A stretch of DNA of 64,000 nucleotides from Phallusia mammillata (taxonomy: Eukaryota > Chordata > Ascidiacea > Phlebobranchia > Ascidiidae): the NCBI GenBank assembly GCA_003260075.1, contig QLIY01000161.1:95164-159163 (forward strand). The letters run 5' to 3'. Below, one piece after another: positions 21,245 to 32,941 of the stretch; position 1 is the first letter of the stretch; every line of letters begins with the position of its first letter. Made by a program: the position numbers and the translations under genes. The notes below the pieces were generated by a model, which saw only the letters and a list, made by a program, of their open reading frames with translations, did no database searches and was not told where the DNA came from.

Positions 21245-23490
21245 TCCTTCAGCTGAACAAATATTCCAAGTGAACCTCAATGTTTCAGGTTTCAGAACTG
21301 TTATTGATATGAACAGCCAATGCTAATACTGATAATCAAATACAACATTACTACTAATACAACTTAAAAGCGTTCCTGTATATCACACAGTTTTTAAAAA
21401 ACTTGTTACCTACAAATAATTGGGTACATTTTTTTTTACTTATACACCAGGCCTGCACAACCCAAAATGATAAAAACGCAGCAAGAGAAACAATTATGTG
21501 CTGCAGACATCATATCATGGCTGTTATGTGTTTATAATGTGACCACCGAATAATGATAGGAAAAATGAAATGCGTTCTACAATATCTTATTTTTACTAAT
21601 TTTACTAATATGCGGTTAAGAGATTTTGGATGCTAAAAAGGAAAAACAAACCATACAAAACATCCAGTCTGCAGAGTGTGGCAGCTGCACACGCGATTAT
21701 TTTTTTGAAAAAAAAATTTTGCACGCCAAGTTTTGGGGTTTGCACGTGAAAATTTTGCACCAAAGGCATTTAATTGGGCTGTCTTGACCTCTTTTGCTTG
21801 CTTTGCACCTGCTGAAATTGGTTTTGCACGCAAACTTAGGGGTTGTGCACGCGGGACATGTAGGTCCTGCACGCACAAGAACTACTTAACTGTGAATGTT
21901 CGTAAGTCACAACTTTAAAAAATATCAGACCACACCCTCACTAATTGTGCTAAAACAATCCTACCAAGTTTTAGATTGTTGTGCTAATAACTACAGCAAT
22001 AATGAAAGAAGTACAAAATGTCTTGGACACCAAACTATCTTTAGTATTGCTGTTTATTAAAGGAAGGTCAACACATAATTTACCTTTTTTCCAAACATGC
22101 AGCCAGTCTACCCCTACGCAAAGAACAATGTGTTAAAGCAAAGTTTCTGGGGGCTATTGATAATCTGAAACGAAGCTGATATGCCAGTACTTCACAGTTG
22201 ACTTAATCGATTAGCAACGATGTATTGTGTGAAGTTGGTGCTGATGCTGACGGCATTAAGTTATACAAGCCTATTCAATACCTTTACTGATATGAAATTA
22301 GGGTGGTGCTATCCCAACTGCAGGTTTGATTGGAAGCATAACAAAGAACTTGTACATGTATAATCAGGAATGTAATACCTATCCTGATAGATTGTGGAAA
22401 ATCTGTGCACCAATAAACTTTATTTTCAAGTTCCTAAATTAAAAAAAAATGTTTGTGCAAGTTTTGCCACTTCATCTAATGCCACTCCATCATTTATTCA
22501 CAGCATCATAGAGCATACAAACAACAACATAGGTATTTTAGCGTGCAGTCAACCTTTTATAAATCTTTATTATAACAAAAAACAATTCAAAAACAAACTA
22601 TTTGAATGATTTTCTCGATCTGGCAACCTTTGTCAAAATTATTAACAACTGTTTATCACAATATTTAGTTTTCACGTCCAATGTGATAAGAATAACCATT
22701 TTGAAACGTTTGACAAACTAGGACTACAACTGCAACAAACATTAAAATACTTGTTTGTGGGGGTAGTTTAAACTGCTTTGAGCGTTGTGATCAAACCAAA
22801 CGCGGCGTACGACTACGAGTCTGCGACCCTGTGCTGTGCAGTTCTGCGGTTTATCGCGGTCGTGGAGCATAAACAATAAGCACATCCCATTGCTTTCTTT
22901 AAAACCAACAGCGCCGTTTGTGTCCGGTCAACGTTTATTGGTGGAGGAAGTGGAGGATCAAATGTATATTTGCAAAAATGTCAGGATGAAAAACATACAT
23001 CAAAATAATTTTGCTTAAGACATAACAAAAGTTTTGCAATAGCAACTACGTTACGATTGTCATTATTTCTAAATAAAAATGGCCTTTACAACAAGGTGGT
23101 AAATGCACATTTGGGTACTTCGTTATGTCTTTGGAGGAAAAGTTACTTTTGTAAAAAAAAGGATTTTTTGCATTTGTATTATCGTGTTTTTAAAAATTAA
23201 ATTCGCCAGTACATTTCAAAATGGCCGAAAAAACATTGCGATAAAAGCAACTTTTGTAAGCAGTTTTTTTGTACGAAAAAATGTACATGGCGCAAGCATG
23301 AAGATGAAGGGAACTGCACGTGTGCTGTCAGATCTGAATCAGTGCCAAGGGCGTGTACGCTGCACGTAGATCGTGCGAAAATCAGACGGAAGTTAAAAGG
23401 CTTTTGCGGCAAAATAGCATTGCGTAAAGAAGTATTTGTGTATACTGCAGGATATTTTCGGAACTTATATACGTTTTTGATCTTGCAATC
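21245..23490. other. intergenic, CYRI to GST cluster
   Basis: No supported gene lies here. It should contain the CYRI 5' UTR exon and promoter (minus strand) and the promoter of the first GST. A possible hAT relic spans about 21449-21853: GGCCTGCACAACCC near the left and GGGGTTGTGCACGC near the right are partly complementary, and GCACGC/TTGCAC words recur between them. No target duplication was recognised. Confidence 0.4.
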
Positions 23491-24147
23491 ATGTCCAAAC
23501 CTTTACTTGCATATTGGGACATAAGAGGTCTTGCGGAACCAATTAGATTAATGCTTGAATATTCAGGAGTTGAATATGAACAGAAAGATTATGTATGCAG
23601 TGATGACCCACCTTACACAAACAACTGGATGGACGAAAAATACAAACTTGATTTGGACTTTCCAAACTTGCCATATTTTGTGAATGGAAATACTAAGATA
23701 ACAGAGAGCTGGGCAATTTTAAAGTATGTTGCTGAAAAGTTTGGTCCCTGCATTCCTAATGAAACAAAGCATTTGTGTGACATGACAGAAGGGGTTGTAG
23801 GAGAAGTAAGGCAATCTTGGATTTCAATTTGTTATGGCAATTTTGATACTGAAGTTGAAATTTTTTTTAACAAATTGGTCAAAAAACTTGACATGTTTGA
23901 TAACTATCTGTCCAAACATGCCTGGCTTGGTGGTGATGATATTACATATGTTGATTTTGCTTTCTGTGAAGTTTTAAGCCAATTTCAAATGTTTAGGTCA
24001 GATGTGTTGGCTAAGCATGAAAATGTCAAAAAATACCTTGATAAATTTGAAAAATTACCAAAACTAGTAGCTTATCGCCAATCCAATCGCTTTAAAAAAT
24101 ATCCTGTAAACAATAGAATGGCTAAATGGGGCGGAAAAGCTGTATAA
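23491..24147 (+). CDS. GSTM-like: Mu-class glutathione S-transferase, copy 1 (intronless)
   Basis: Cytosolic GSTs conjugate glutathione to electrophiles. The protein is 218 aa, a typical full length. The N-terminal thioredoxin-like domain begins AYWDIRGLAEPIRLMLE with the catalytic tyrosine at residue 8. The segment after the first helix, followed by LDFPNLPYFVNG and ITESWAIL, supplies the glutathione site. The all-helical C-terminal domain includes VDFAFCEVL and the Mu-class C-terminal MAKWGGK. It is the most diverged of the five cluster members, differing in the loop after residue 33. There are no introns, unlike vertebrate Mu genes with eight exons. The ATG at 23491 gives the conserved MSKPLLAYW start. 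Substrate preference cannot be read from sequence. Confidence 0.93.
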   Translation: MSKPLLAYWDIRGLAEPIRLMLEYSGVEYEQKDYVCSDDPPYTNNWMDEKYKLDLDFPNLPYFVNGNTKITESWAILKYVAEKFGPCIPNETKHLCDMTEGVVGEVRQSWISICYGNFDTEVEIFFNKLVKKLDMFDNYLSKHAWLGGDDITYVDFAFCEVLSQFQMFRSDVLAKHENVKKYLDKFEKLPKLVAYRQSNRFKKYPVNNRMAKWGGKAV

Positions 24148-24835
24148 ATCTTGCTTACCACTGCAAACTGCCAGTATTAACTCTCAAGCTTCTAAAATAA
24201 TATACACCTCACCTCAGTATGTGCAATGCTCACATTTGTGTGTTAATTGTTGTCAACATGAATGCATTTGAGAAGTGTACAATTGTCCTGTGTAAAAATG
24301 AACTTTGTGTCACCATCAGTTGTGTCTTTTAGCACTGCACGTATTGAACAGTACATCTATTCCTGCACACAATTTTAATCACAGGCTAACAGCAAGTAAT
24401 AATGTAATTGTCTGCCAATGGGACTCATGTAGTAGACTGTATGGGCCTTAATTAGCTGACAGCATTTGCTGGATCCAGAAAGATTTGAATAGATGTGTCG
24501 TGCCCAATGTTGCCAAAGCATGAATTAGAGTTGATTCTGTGAGTTAAACTCTGGACAGTCGCTTCTTCGCGTTGTCCAATGGGAAGCAATTGAGCGGAAA
24601 AATTCGGATTTGCCACAGTAAGCTTTTAGCCAAAAACTGTAAAGGAGACAGTTGGCTTAGTAACTGCCTGACTGCTAGTGGTAACTGTGTGGTCAGTCTG
24701 AATTATTTAATACTAAATTTCGAAATTGGTAAAATGTTATGAGAGTTAATTTGAAACTAAGTGTTAACAATGCCTTGTTATATTTACATGTTATCAAGTT
24801 TGTTCAAACGTAAAGCTTTAAAATTGTAAGTCAAA
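24148..24835. other. spacer between GST copies 1 and 2
   Basis: No additional gene was found. The spacer is about 690 bp and presumably contains the 3' end of copy 1 and the promoter of copy 2. No clear TATA box was identified. Confidence 0.4.
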
Positions 24836-25498
24836 ATGTCAAAGCTGTGTGTTGCCTATTGGGACATAAGAGGTCTAGCTGAACCTATTCGTCTAATGCT
24901 TGAATGGGCCTCAGTAGAATATGAAGACAAGAGGTACAAATGTCAAATGGTCCCACCATATGATCGTAGTGCATGGAACGATGTTAAACCAACAATTGGA
25001 TTGGACTTTCCCAATTTACCATACCTTATCGACGGAAAAGTTATGATTACTGAGAGTTGGGCTATAATGAAGCATATAGCGAGAAATCACGACTTGCTAC
25101 CTGCTAAGGGTGAAGAACATATTACCGATATGGCTGAAGGTGTGGTTGGCGATTTTAGGAAGTCCTTTACGACTATTTGTTACAGCGATTTCGCAGCTAA
25201 ATGCGATGATTACTTTGCAAAAGATCTGCCTGAAAAGTTGGAAAAATTTGAGGCCTGGTTTTCTAAGCACGATTGGGTTGGAGGCAACAAGCTTACTTAC
25301 GTGGATTTTGCCTTGTGTGAAATCTTGGACCAAATGCAGTTGGCTAGAGGTACAGCACTGGAGGGATATCCCAAAGTGAAAGCATATCTGCAGAAATTTG
25401 AAAATCTTGACAAAATTAAAGCGTACAGGGAATCGAAAAGATTTACCAAGCAGCCATGTAACAATCCTAAAGCTACATGGGGAGGACAACCAGAATAA
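24836..25498 (+). CDS. GSTM-like: Mu-class glutathione S-transferase, copy 2 (intronless)
   Basis: This is a 220-aa intronless GST. It has the catalytic tyrosine in AYWDIRG at residue 8, the cis-proline glutathione-site segment DFPNLPYLIDG, the glutathione-binding ITESWAI motif, and the C-terminal domain signature LTYVDFALCEIL. The closest relative in the window is copy 3 at 32942: they differ at 17 of 220 residues by my hand count, several of them in the substrate-binding C-terminal helices and tail. An AATAAA about 140 bp past the stop (near 25635) is a plausible poly(A) signal. The product is expected to be a cytosolic dimer. Confidence 0.95.
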   Translation: MSKLCVAYWDIRGLAEPIRLMLEWASVEYEDKRYKCQMVPPYDRSAWNDVKPTIGLDFPNLPYLIDGKVMITESWAIMKHIARNHDLLPAKGEEHITDMAEGVVGDFRKSFTTICYSDFAAKCDDYFAKDLPEKLEKFEAWFSKHDWVGGNKLTYVDFALCEILDQMQLARGTALEGYPKVKAYLQKFENLDKIKAYRESKRFTKQPCNNPKATWGGQPE

Positions 25499-26320
25499 CA
25501 GGATCTATTGTGCGTGTTTTTTTCGGCCTGTTTTAAGCGTTTTATAGGCTGAAACACACACGTTGACTTCTAACGCATTGTAGCGTAAAGTTGGTTTTGG
25601 TTGGTGTGAGGTTTGGTTAGGTAGCATGTTTTTAATAAATGTAAATGTTTTTGATGCTGGGTATTGTTTGTTTTTTCGAGTTTTTATATAACGCGAAGCC
25701 ACAGAAGGAAAGCCTAAAAAAATAGGGCACCTTTTCCGGAACAAATTACTTTTGTGGTTTATCGCAGGACCGGACGAGAACGCATTTAAAAAAGGCAGTC
25801 AAAGAAAAAATGACATGTTGTATAACTTAGTTTTAAATGCGTTATGCACTGAAGCCAGGCGCTTTTTATTTGTATAAGATCATGAAATGGGGGGGGGGGT
25901 CTGCAGTTTCTATACAGTCCACCATAGGCGCACTTTTATTGTAAAATTATAGTCAATATAGGCTATACCATAGAACTAACAGAAGATAGTATCCGGGTCC
26001 GCGATTGTCACAAACTATAGCTAGCCTAGAATAAAACCCCGACCATGCTTATTTCTGTTAATTACCGTGTCGAAGCAAACGAAAAATTGGGGGGGGGGTT
26101 TAGGTTTTAGCACGGAGCTGACCTTTATTAACTCCAGGTCAAATTTTTAAGCAGCGTACCAGCCTTCCAAGATGGACAAAATATTACAAGAAAGAATTAC
26201 CAAATTTAGATAACGGCTGAATTTAAGATAACGGTTGTTGGCCGGTAACGTCTAAAACTTCACGCTCCTTCAGTCCGCGCTAAGCACGATTAGGCCTTTT
26301 GTAGTTTAGAGCTGTGTAGT
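25499..26320. other. spacer downstream of GST copy 2
   Basis: Nothing coding was found beyond the GST 3' UTR. Two G runs are present, 25889-25899 (11 G) and 26089-26098 (10 G). Unlike most G runs in the window, I see no duplicated flank beside them. Confidence 0.5.
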
Positions 26321-26743
26321 TAGAGATGTACCGAATATTCGGTTTGCCGAATCAGCCACTTTTGCAAAGTTTCGGTTTCGGTCGAATAATCTTTTACGAA
26401 CACCCGCATTTCAAGCGTTAAACGTGTCCTTTCTGCTTGGTACCAACGAAAATCGCGTCAATCATTATATTTTTAACACATTGACGCTTTTCCCACTACA
26501 GACTACAAATCAGTAACTTATTGTCGGTTTTCATGCTTGAGGTAATGTTAAACCCCAGAACTGAAATAAGGACGAAACACAACCATTCTGCGCGAATTGC
26601 CTGGTAGATAAACTTCTGTTTTGTTGTCAAACACGTAGTATACGACTTTGCGTGAAGTCATAAATAAATATTTCGGTTTGGCCAAAACCGCCGAATATTC
26701 GGTTCCAGCCGAATCGAAATTTCGCCGGTTTGGTACATCACTA
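26321..26743. mobile_element. hAT-type element with GAATATTCGG ends
   Basis: The left end TAGAGATGTACCGAATATTCGG is complementary to the right end with interruptions (CGGTTTGGTACATCACTA). The flanks CTGTGTAG (26312-26319) and CTGTGCAG (26744-26751) match at 7 of 8 bases. The interior repeats GGTTTCGG-type words and is non-coding. Confidence 0.75.
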
Positions 26744-27102
26744 CTGTGCAGTTTTAGACGACATCCGTTTGCCACATTACCTGACCTGATTACTGCACAC
26801 ATTTTGTTCATACGGCACAAAAACAAACAATCAATTACGCCATTTGCGGCCGCCATACGAAAATAAGTTTGTCACCTTTCGTTTAGACTAGAGTTAAGAC
26901 AGAGTCGACCTGTTCCATCCTTCTTTTTACATGAAAAAATAACACTATAAATATCACCATTAAGGTCGCACACACACATCCAACAAACTGAACATATACC
27001 AAATGTTTGCCACATGAGTTGGTGTATTTAAAACAAAACCAGCACAACAAATATTAGGTACAGAAAAAGACGCCATACATAAGAGTTAAAAGCAAAACTT
27101 AC

Positions 27103-27612
27103 CAGCACAACGTAAGAGAGATAACAGGCAGTCCAAGCGAAATTAGTCTTCAACAGAATTAAACAGCCTTTATTAATTTTCCAGCTGCCAATGAAAATTA
27201 CAGTGGTCAAAATAAACTTATATTCCTTGTCGCCTGTGTGCTTAGTTAGATATACGTCGTCAGCACTCAACAGCCATCTACGACGAAAATCACAAACAAT
27301 TTTACAACATAAACCGCAAACAGGCGGTTAAAGTTACCTATCAGTATACAATTGTTTTGGTAATTGTGACGTTTCAGAACAATATCTGAAAAACATTGTT
27401 TCAGCTGAAACAACTGGGTCAAATTTGCCACTGCACAATAGGCTTTTAAAGAATGTGTAGCGTCGCACCTTCAGTGCAGCGCCTGCTGGACAAGCTACCA
27501 GAGCGAGCAACAGAATTTTATTTCGATCAAGATGAATGACGCAATAAACGCAGTTTTCTGCAAATATAACAACACTAGTAAAAGTCAGAACGACGAACAG
27601 CGACAAAAGCAT
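27103..27612 (-). CDS. possible orphan protein, two exons, signal-peptide start
   Basis: Two open segments join in phase: 27338-27612 (starting ATG) and 27103-27277, with GT/AG ends. The joined product is about 150 aa and is probably incomplete at its 3' end, because a GTAAGT donor follows the second exon and I could not place the next exon. The N-terminus MLLSLFVVLTFTSVVIFA looks like a signal peptide. The rest contains a CVYC motif, scattered cysteines and a further hydrophobic stretch. I recognise no family. The first exon is also present as a copy at 27904-28123 inside a palindromic repeat, flanked by G runs. A chance open frame remains possible. Confidence 0.3.
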
Positions 27613-27748
27613 TTACAGGGGAGAAACAAATAACGTACCAAACTTTGATCGGTCCAGGCATTAGACTTCCCAGTTGGAAATCACAGATTGCGTTTTTCAC
27701 ACTGTAAATATCGTAAGTCGTTATCAGTAAAACACATTAAAAACACGG

Positions 27749-28267
27749 GTGACACTAAAACGCTGAATATTGCGGGACGTCGCGGAAACCGCTAAATATC
27801 GGGTAAATTGCTGACGGTTAGTGTTATTAGGATTGGGTTGAGGTTTTATAATAGTATATGAATCAAAAAATGTCCCTGCTTAAAACTTATTCAGGGGGGG
27901 GGGAATAGGCTTTTAAAGAATGTGTAGCGTCGCACCTTCAGTGCAGCGCCTGCTGGACAAGCTACCAGAGCGAGCAACAGAATTTTATTTCGATCAAGAT
28001 GAATGACGCAATAAACGCAGTTTTCTGCAAATATAACAACACTAGTAAAAGTCAGAACGACGAACAGCGACAAAAGCATTTACAGGGGAGAAACAAATAA
28101 CGTACCAAACTTTGATCGGTCCAGGGGGGGGGGAGATTTTCTATCACAAAACCTTATCCCAACCTTAATAGCATTAACCGTCAGCAATTTAACCCGATAT
28201 TCAGCGGTTTTCACGACGCCCCGCCATCCCCCGCCCTTCACGCAATATTCAACGTTTTAGTGTGACA
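27749..28267. mobile_element. palindromic MITE with foreign sequence at its centre
   Basis: The arms are long inverted repeats. The left arm begins GTGACACTAAAACGCTGAAT and runs to about 27893; the right arm starts at about 28134 and ends with ATTCAACGTTTTAGTGTGAC. Between them lie ten G, a 220-bp copy of 27437-27656, and another ten G. The natural element is probably just the two arms. TTGCTGACGGTTA in the arm also resembles words in the palindromic element at 53145-53513. Confidence 0.75.
27904..28123 (+). repeat. 220-bp copy of 27437-27656 between two G10 runs
   Basis: The copy matches the original over its full 220 bp by eye. It carries the first part of the possible orphan gene (minus strand). 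It is bounded by exactly ten G on each side (27894-27903 and 28124-28133). Confidence 0.9.
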
Positions 28268-28817
28268 TTTGCAACAAACTTTTTTACGAAGAGAAGCAGA
28301 AATTCGTTACTTAGCTATCACAACTCACTTTCATGCGTTTAGCACATCACAGGCACTAATAAACTAATAACCATGTGGTCTCGCACCAAAGTTGATAAAA
28401 AAAGTTTTACATATACTTTGGTCTCGCACAAGGTAATTGCACCACAATGGATTTTACGTCACAGTGATTGTTGCGAGTTGCGACAATAGCAATGCCGGGA
28501 GCCAGGACGATCTTCCTGGCACCCGTACATAACAGCTTGCGCCGCTAGAGGCAAGAAATCTTACAGAATGTACTTGAGTTTTGCTGCCAAACAAACGCGA
28601 TTTAATCTTAGTTTCGTGAGCTTTTTTGGCAGTCGTTGCCAACCCCTAAAAGAAATCCAGACAAACGACAATGTTTTAGTTTCGAAGTGGACGAAACCAG
28701 CCTTAACTGCTCACGCGTTGTATGTTAGAGGTTAGAGCGCAGTTTAAAAACAACGCGGTACAATTAGGCCAAACAGTAATTTTTACTAAATGCTTGCAGT
28801 AATGGCATTATATAAAC

Positions 28818-29325
28818 CAGGGGTCTCAAACACGCGGCCCGCGGGCCGCATGAGGCCCTCCAAGGGTTTTTGTGCGGCCCGCGAAGTAACTTTTAGAAGT
28901 TGTTTCACTGAGGCGGATAACCGTGTCAGACCAGTGAGTTTACATTTACATGATACAATCATTCTCTATTAGTGGTATATGCAACGTTTTAATTGGATGA
29001 TAGAAATAGCCCATTTTAGAATCATCAATTGCGATTGTTGCGTAATATTTTCTACATTGTTGCGTCATTGTATATGTCATTGTTTCCACACAAAGCAATA
29101 AAGCACAGTTGGCTCTTTCATTTTGCTACATTATATATATGTTTGTTACTTATTACAATATTGTTTTTTTATTGTTGTTAATAACAGTAATTAACATCAA
29201 ACTTTTTGATTATGCAATACGTTTGTTGTCATGTTACACTGTAACAAATGTTTCGATAGTGCGGCCCTCGACTTACTTAAAAGTTAGTTTTTGGCCCTCA
29301 AACTTGTTTGAGTTTGAGACCCCTG
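28818..29325. mobile_element. hAT-type element, 508 bp
   Basis: The terminal inverted repeat is CAGGGGTCTCAAAC at the left and GTTTGAGACCCCTG at the right, perfect over 14 bp. The 8-bp target duplication ATATAAAC is perfect (28810-28817 and 29326-29333). The subterminal GCGGCCCGCGGGCC motif is typical of this hAT group. The element is non-coding. Confidence 0.92.
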
Positions 29326-31796
29326 ATATAAACAATGGCCAGTAATTATTTTTCGTGTTGCGGAACGCCATTTTTACGGGTTCGTTATAAATTTTATCTG
29401 TCAGATCAGGCTTTATATCTGCTGCTGTTACCACGCAACCCAGTACAACCTGTCGCAGGTCGAGTGGTTGGCGATTAAACCGGCTCCCCTCACTAGATAA
29501 TAATAAGGCGACGTCACGATGCTTGAGATTTCGGAAAATCTACTGCAGAAACGAAATAAAACAAGTTTGCTAANCGACGTCACGATGCTTGAGATTTCGG
29601 AAAATCTACTACAGAAACGAAATCAAACAAGTTTGCTAAACACCGCTATGTGGCGCAAAGAGCATTTTAGAATTGGGCCAAAAAAGGGCCGGGGAGAGTT
29701 TTTATATTAATAAATTTGTAAACAATAATGACAACTCAAACTTAGTTTCTAGCCCTGTTCCAGCCTCACTGTAAATTTCAGTATCTGTGCTCTTCAGTGT
29801 TTTGCTTCTCACTTGGCAATATATCAGTTTTTAGCAAACTGTGTATAAGCTATTTGCTGCCAGCTCATCTGGCAATTGTATTTTTAAATGTTGTGAGTTC
29901 TTGTTAGAAACTCTACCCGAATTTCGAAGAAAGATACATTTTTCATAAATCTCTCTGTTTAACACAGCCAAAAAAATTGACCAACACATATGTGCTCCAA
30001 TGAATGTTGATATCCTATAGTAGATTTTGTATTTAGGAAACTACTCACTTGGTTGTGGGCTTCCTATCGTATTTCGCTTGCAATTATTCTACACAAAATT
30101 AGAGAATCAAACAGTGGCGTTTCGTTTTTGTGATGTAGTGTAAATAAGGTATCTCGGCACAAGCTATAAACCAGGTCACTAGATACAAATTAAAGAGGTA
30201 TTCCACCGTCCTTAACCTTCTAAGTTCCTGCTGAGTTTGTCAGGACCGAGTCATAGAAACTCCACACAATTGTCTTGCACTTCGGTTCGTTTGTTTATGA
30301 AATGCACAAGAAGGAAAAGAGAAAGAGGTCGAAATGAACCAGTGCGGTTTTGCATATACCCCAGATAAAAGCGTTAAACCACACAAAGCAGTTTCCAATC
30401 ACAGTACAGTACAAAGCACAAAGTTAAATTGCTAAACACCAGATCACAGAGTCGAATCTACATCCTAAATAACTGCAACAGGAAATAATTCAAAGTTCAA
30501 ACACCATTTTGCAATCCAGTTGAATAAAACCATTGCAACATTTGACTTTCTTGCGAGCTTGGAGCTAGCAAGTTAAAATGAGTTAATTACGTAAGCTACT
30601 ATTTCGCCATTCAAAAGAAAGAAAAAAGTTTGTCAAATATGTTTCTATCATGTAGCCTAGTCGCATTGCGTGTAATTAACGGATGCAAACTTCTAGATAA
30701 AACTTTTAGACTTTCCTTACTTTTCGTAGCTCTTTTACGAAACAGTGTTTGGTTTATCATGAATATTCATGGTGGGAAAATCGATTTGTTGTGGTGAGGA
30801 CTCTGAGGAGTATACACAATGTCCTACTAAAGGGTAGGCCAAACTTGTTTAATGGATAAATCGCTTGTAAAACCACAAACATCAACGAGCTGTAAATTTT
30901 GATTTTACGGTAGTGCCAACAAGAATGAAACGAAATCAGTTATAAGCAGAGTTGTAAGTCGACAGGACCTGACTTCACATCATTTGTGAATAGTTTCTAC
31001 CCACAGTTTGCCGAGCCATGTTCTAAATTTTAATATGTTAGTTGACCAACTACGTCCAAACCTATTTCATTTCACTTTGGTACAAAGTTATTCATAGTTT
31101 CTGGAGCTATGAATAAATGTCTGCATTTAAATATCACTTTGACAATGGTGAGTAGAGTTTATCTCGCTGGGACAAAAAAAGCGACAAAGCAGCTGGCAGG
31201 TACAAAGATGGTAAACGAAGTTAACGAATGACCGAAAATGGGATTAACCGAAGTTCAGTACGATGAATGTCGATGTCTGCTTAAAGAGTGTCCAAGTTTC
31301 ACGATGTATAAATTTAATATGCTTAGTCAAGTGAATAGTTTTAGTTTAGGGTTGAACAGCCGCGTGCTGTCGCAAGGACACATTTTTACGGTCATGTACA
31401 TTATCCCGAAAACATATGTACTTACTGTCTGTCTTTTATGGATTAAAACTCACTTGCTAGATACTCGACTTTAAAAACTGACCCAACTGTAAGATTTGAG
31501 AGGGATGGAAAGTTATTAAACATCTAGATCTATGCGTCAGACTTTCTGTGGTGGCACTCGGTAAAAATGATATGGCTGTCAATAGCTAAAAATGCGTAGC
31601 CCTGTTTTAGTCTAGCTTTGTTGGCGCTAAGTTAATTTTATCAGAGAAGATTGTTTTGTTTTCCTTGATAACGTAATGAATTTATTAAGTATAATTTTAA
31701 GGTCACGAAACATTACGCTTTATTATGTCAGTCTCAATAAATGGCATACATGCGTACATTTATTGTGTAAACATCATTCCCGTGCATAGACTGTAC
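29326..31796. other. gene-poor stretch in GST cluster
   Basis: No supported gene was found in about 2.5 kb. The one clear structure is a 65-bp direct duplication at 29509-29573 and 29575-29639 (start CGACGTCACGATGC), with two mismatches and one N between the copies. The open frame at 31238-31474 shows no recognisable domain and looks like chance. Confidence 0.5.
29509..29639 (+). repeat. 65-bp duplication across a single N
   Basis: The copies 29509-29573 and 29575-29639 differ at two positions and are separated only by N at 29574. This is the small-scale equivalent of the 3.93-kb GST duplication around N 38892. Confidence 0.92.
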
Positions 31797-32149
31797 CAGG
31801 GTTGGACGACCTGCGCCCGTGAACATATTTATTAGAATATATGTACTGGCGGCCGTGACGTAAATAAAAACTCTTTTGCCAAATATTTTGATTTTTAAAC
31901 TCAAAACACATGTGCCTATGGTGTGCAAACAATGCGAAAAATCAGATACCACAAGCGTCTTAAAAGTAAGGATGTCAATATGTGTATCAAGTTAGAATTT
32001 AATTTAGGCATTTTAGGCGCCATTAGATGGATATATAATATATAAGTATTTCTTTACATCAGTAATTTAAAACACAAGCAAGCAGGCGGTTGTTGGTGAA
32101 ATAAAGATATGTCATGCGGCCGTCACAGCGAAAAGGTTGTGCACCCCTC
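31797..32149. mobile_element. hAT-type element related to 50304-50969
   Basis: The ends are CAGGGTTGGACGACC and GGTTGTGCACCCCTC. The flanks GACTGTAC and GGCTTTAC match at 6 of 8 bases. Internal segments, including CTTTTGCCAAATATTTTGAT and GCGAAAAGG, also occur in the element at 50304-50969, so both belong to one family. Confidence 0.7.
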
Positions 32150-32758
32150 GGCTTTACCCATCTAGGGGTCGCGTAGAAATTTCTGCATTAAAATAGGGTC
32201 GCAAAGCAGGAAAGTTTAAGTAGCCCTGGTGTAGAGCAACAAGTGTTATACATCCAAGGACCAGAAGTTTAACGCAAACCAAGGTTGCGCATACTGCTCT
32301 TTTTGTGCGCACACAGCATGGGCGCGCACATACACGAACAAATACACACACACACACAACTTAGTAAATGATTACCAAAGAATAGTCATTGTGTAAGTGT
32401 GGGCCAATCAGCAGTATCTGTTTGCAGCAGAAACTTCTAGACTAGACCAGTAGGAAAGTTTGGAAAGTGCCAAGTCAGCAAGGGTAATGCCGCAACGTGG
32501 CAGAACTACGTGTTTCTGCAATAACCATTTCCTTTTGAGGAGGAAAGTCAAGTGAAATAAAGTTAATAATTCATAATTATTGTCGAGTCGAAAATGTATG
32601 ATAATCGTTAAGTTTACATCCAAACAAACTATTGTGGGTCGTTAGCACCAGGGATAGTAAAGTAAAAATAGAATACAGTAGTTGTCGATTGAGTTGTTCA
32701 AAAAATGGCCGGTGGACAGGTATTAATAGTAAGGTTGATCATATCTGTATCTGTAGTA

Positions 32759-32867
32759 CAGTGGTTCTCAACCTATGAGTAATTTCTATTTTTTAATAAC
32801 GGGAAAAATAAAAATCTATGCTGGATGATGCAGGGGTAACGATAATAAAAAAGATAAAGAACCACTA
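32759..32867. mobile_element. short hAT-like element upstream of GST copy 3
   Basis: CAGTGGTTCTCAACC at the left and AAAGAACCACTA at the right are hAT-like inverted termini about 110 bp apart. The target duplication is not clear. It lies about 75 bp before the GST copy 3 start codon and could touch its 5' leader or promoter. Confidence 0.5.
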
Positions 32868-32941
32868 CAGTACACTTTATTTTAGTCGTCATAAACTTTG
32901 TTTACATTTACCCAAGCTTTAGAATTACCAACAACGAAAAC

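Noticed and set aside
21633..21918. Open frames with repeated CARGT/FAR-type residues
   Set aside because: They arise from repeated TTGCAC/GCACGC words of a probable decayed transposon, not from a protein family.
22836..23412. Several short frames upstream of GST copy 1
   Set aside because: They have no domains and mutually overlap on both strands. The stretch is better regarded as promoter and leader.
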